Assembly: GCA_016735355.1 (NCBI GenBank)
Contig: JAERRQ010000131.1
Coordinates: 1 to 7,275 of the forward strand
Source of the DNA: Desulfobacterales bacterium
GTDB lineage: Bacteria; Desulfobacterota; Desulfobacteria; Desulfobacterales; BuS5
Direction: 5' to 3'
DNA length: 7,275 nucleotides
Part shown: piece by piece, positions 6,113-7,275 of the stretch
Layout of the letters: the number at the start of each line of letters is the position of its first letter
Position numbering within the stretch: the first letter of the stretch is position 1
Position numbers and translations under genes: made by a program
Notes under the pieces: generated by a model
Databases searched by the model: none
The model's input: the letters and a program-made list of their open reading frames with translations, nothing else
What the model was told of the DNA's origin: nothing

Positions 6113-7275
6113 CTATTTTCTTTCCAATACGTTTTTGCCTCTTTCGCCCATAATATCGCTCTTACCTATACCTCCCAGGCCGTAAAGGTCAAACATTAAT
6201 GCATATTCCAGATCACCGTCGTCACTGGTAAAACCAAAATGAACGGCCCAGCACTGGGAAACATACATAAAGCCGACACCTGTTTTTATATTATCCTTAT
6301 CCCGCAGATTTTCTTCATTTTCCAGGTATACCGAAAAACTGTCCGATAAATTAAGATAAAAATTCGTATAAAGAGATTCGGTGAAATCTTTTGTATACCT
6401 GTACTCACAAAAAATTGCATCACCGCGATTATCAGATAACCTGGTCCTGAAATTAAATGACTCAAAAGCTCCTTCATAAGGAGACCATTCGGAATCATTG
6501 TGTATGGATAAATATTTATTCGGATAAAAATCAAGCTCTGCGAATATCGGTGAAAACGGCCGTTTCGTCTTTCCGTTGTCCCATCTGTCAGGATTATCCT
6601 CCCGCTCTTCATCGATGTCAAAACTTTGCTGTAATTTAAATCTGCAGAACTCGCTGTAAGTATATTCCGGCGGAGCACTATCTTCCTTGTTGTTAATGGT
6701 TTTTTTCAATTTTTTTGATTTTGAAGTTAAAGTATTGGTGATTGAATATGTTAGAAGATTCTTTCTTTCTATCCGGTCAATGTGATCTAAATCAGGATAT
6801 TTTTCCTGGGATTTGTCGGGGATATAGTCATAAACGATTTGCGGCCTGATCGTGTGCTGTATCTTTTCTATGGTTTCCCCATTGACCTGGACAACATTAT
6901 ATAATTCTGTGGAAAGGTCGAGCTTGATATCATAAAGCTCTCTGGATTGTTGATTTTTTTTATACTTTTCCGAATCACTATCCTCAAATTTACCAATATT
7001 CCAGTATGTTTCCCTGACTCCTGCAGATGGTTCAAAAGAGAAGAAGTTTTTATACCTGTACGGCAAATACAATCTTGGATACACGTCTACCCTGTGACCG
7101 TTGGTCCCATCTTCACTGTAAAAATATGAATATTGGGAATCCATATTCCAATAAAACGGAGAATCTGATATCTGCTGTTTGGATGCATCAAAAGAGACAT
7201 ATGGAAGTCTCTGGAGAGTTGTATCCGGTTCATGACTGCGCCTTACTACCACATCATCGTACCATCGCAACTCGG
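6113..7275 (-). CDS. lptD: LPS-assembly protein LptD, C-terminal part (N-terminus beyond right edge)
   Basis: The last roughly 387 codons of an outer-membrane beta-barrel protein that, with LptE, inserts lipopolysaccharide into the outer leaflet. The frame is open to the window edge, and the codons preceding the first in-frame TTG continue it, so the true start lies outside. Evidence is the LptD barrel style of alternating aromatic and polar strands, with RLPYVSFD near the start, HTIRPQIVYDYIP in the middle, LLTYSITNTL, and a C-terminus of GVGFMYVSQCWAVHFGF...LYGLGGIG closely matching the family's last strands. The single Cys in SQCW corresponds to the conserved C-terminal cysteine region (adjacent Cys724-Cys725 in E. 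coli); only one is present here. A lysine- and acid-rich stretch (KSKKLKKTINNKEDSAPPEY) looks like an extended extracellular loop. It ends in TAG, 5 bases before the antiterminator gene. Confidence 0.88.
   Translation of the reverse strand, partial: ELRWYDDVVVRRSHEPDTTLQRLPYVSFDASKQQISDSPFYWNMDSQYSYFYSEDGTNGHRVDVYPRLYLPYRYKNFFSFEPSAGVRETYWNIGKFEDSDSEKYKKNQQSRELYDIKLDLSTELYNVVQVNGETIEKIQHTIRPQIVYDYIPDKSQEKYPDLDHIDRIERKNLLTYSITNTLTSKSKKLKKTINNKEDSAPPEYTYSEFCRFKLQQSFDIDEEREDNPDRWDNGKTKRPFSPIFAELDFYPNKYLSIHNDSEWSPYEGAFESFNFRTRLSDNRGDAIFCEYRYTKDFTESLYTNFYLNLSDSFSVYLENEENLRDKDNIKTGVGFMYVSQCWAVHFGFTSDDGDLEYALMFDLYGLGGIGKSDIMGERGKNVLERK

Noticed and set aside
6286..6678. A 130-codon minus-strand frame within lptD in another phase
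   Set aside because: The lptD frame here is continuous and matches the family's C-terminus, so this is an overlapping shadow, not a frameshifted piece.
1..7275. Mobile element, CRISPR array, tRNA or rRNA, anti-phage system
   Set aside because: No transposase, integrase, regularly spaced repeats, cloverleaf-like sequence or defence-type protein is visible on either strand; the content is core chromosomal.

Overview
The window reads as one stretch of ordinary chromosome from a Gram-negative bacterium with moderately AT-rich DNA. Every gene I can support lies on the minus strand, so transcription runs from the right edge to the left edge. The outer-membrane LPS assembly protein LptD requires a diderm cell. 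The set of a RfaH/UpxY-like NusG paralogue, an IHF-beta-like protein, HolB, a PSP1/RicT protein and a short MetRS is most reminiscent of the Desulfobacterota (sulfate-reducing 'deltaproteobacteria'). That placement is an inference from gene content and protein style; there is no rRNA or other marker here.

Layout in the direction of transcription: (1) the C-terminal part of lptD, cut by the right edge (7275-6113); (2) a 174-residue NusG/RfaH-superfamily antiterminator 5 bases downstream (6107-5583); (3) a 108-base AT-rich gap with a probable sigma-70-type promoter and a perfect 7+7 inverted repeat; (4) an IHF-beta/HU-family gene (5474-5199); (5) holB, DNA polymerase III delta' subunit, starting at GTG 3 bases after the previous stop (5195-4128); (6) a PSP1-domain protein, RicT/YaaT type (4085-3288), after a 42-base gap with a perfect 9+9 dyad at the holB stop; (7) a 99-base gap holding three tandem GTTAG units, a 5-bp dyad and a terminator-like hairpin with a T tract just before the next ribosome binding site; (8) metG, methionyl-tRNA synthetase (3188-1629); (9) a small monofunctional penicillin-binding transpeptidase starting at GTG one base after the metG stop (1627-209); (10) the first 66 codons of an unrecognised protein running off the left edge (198-1).

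The genes probably form two transcription units: lptD plus the antiterminator, and a housekeeping run ihf-like/holB/ricT/metG/pbp/orf started by the promoter near 5560. The holB-ricT-metG neighbourhood resembles the well-known Bacillus holB-ricT(yaaT)...metS region, an old and widely conserved linkage. The tight spacings (3, 1 and 10 bases) support co-transcription, with the hairpin before metG as a possible point of partial termination. I see no mobile element, CRISPR array, tRNA or rRNA. I do not see a convincing new biological system. The items most worth a second look are the RfaH-like protein behind lptD, the structured spacer ahead of metG, the reduced PBP, and the dyads at holB/ricT and ahead of the IHF-like gene.
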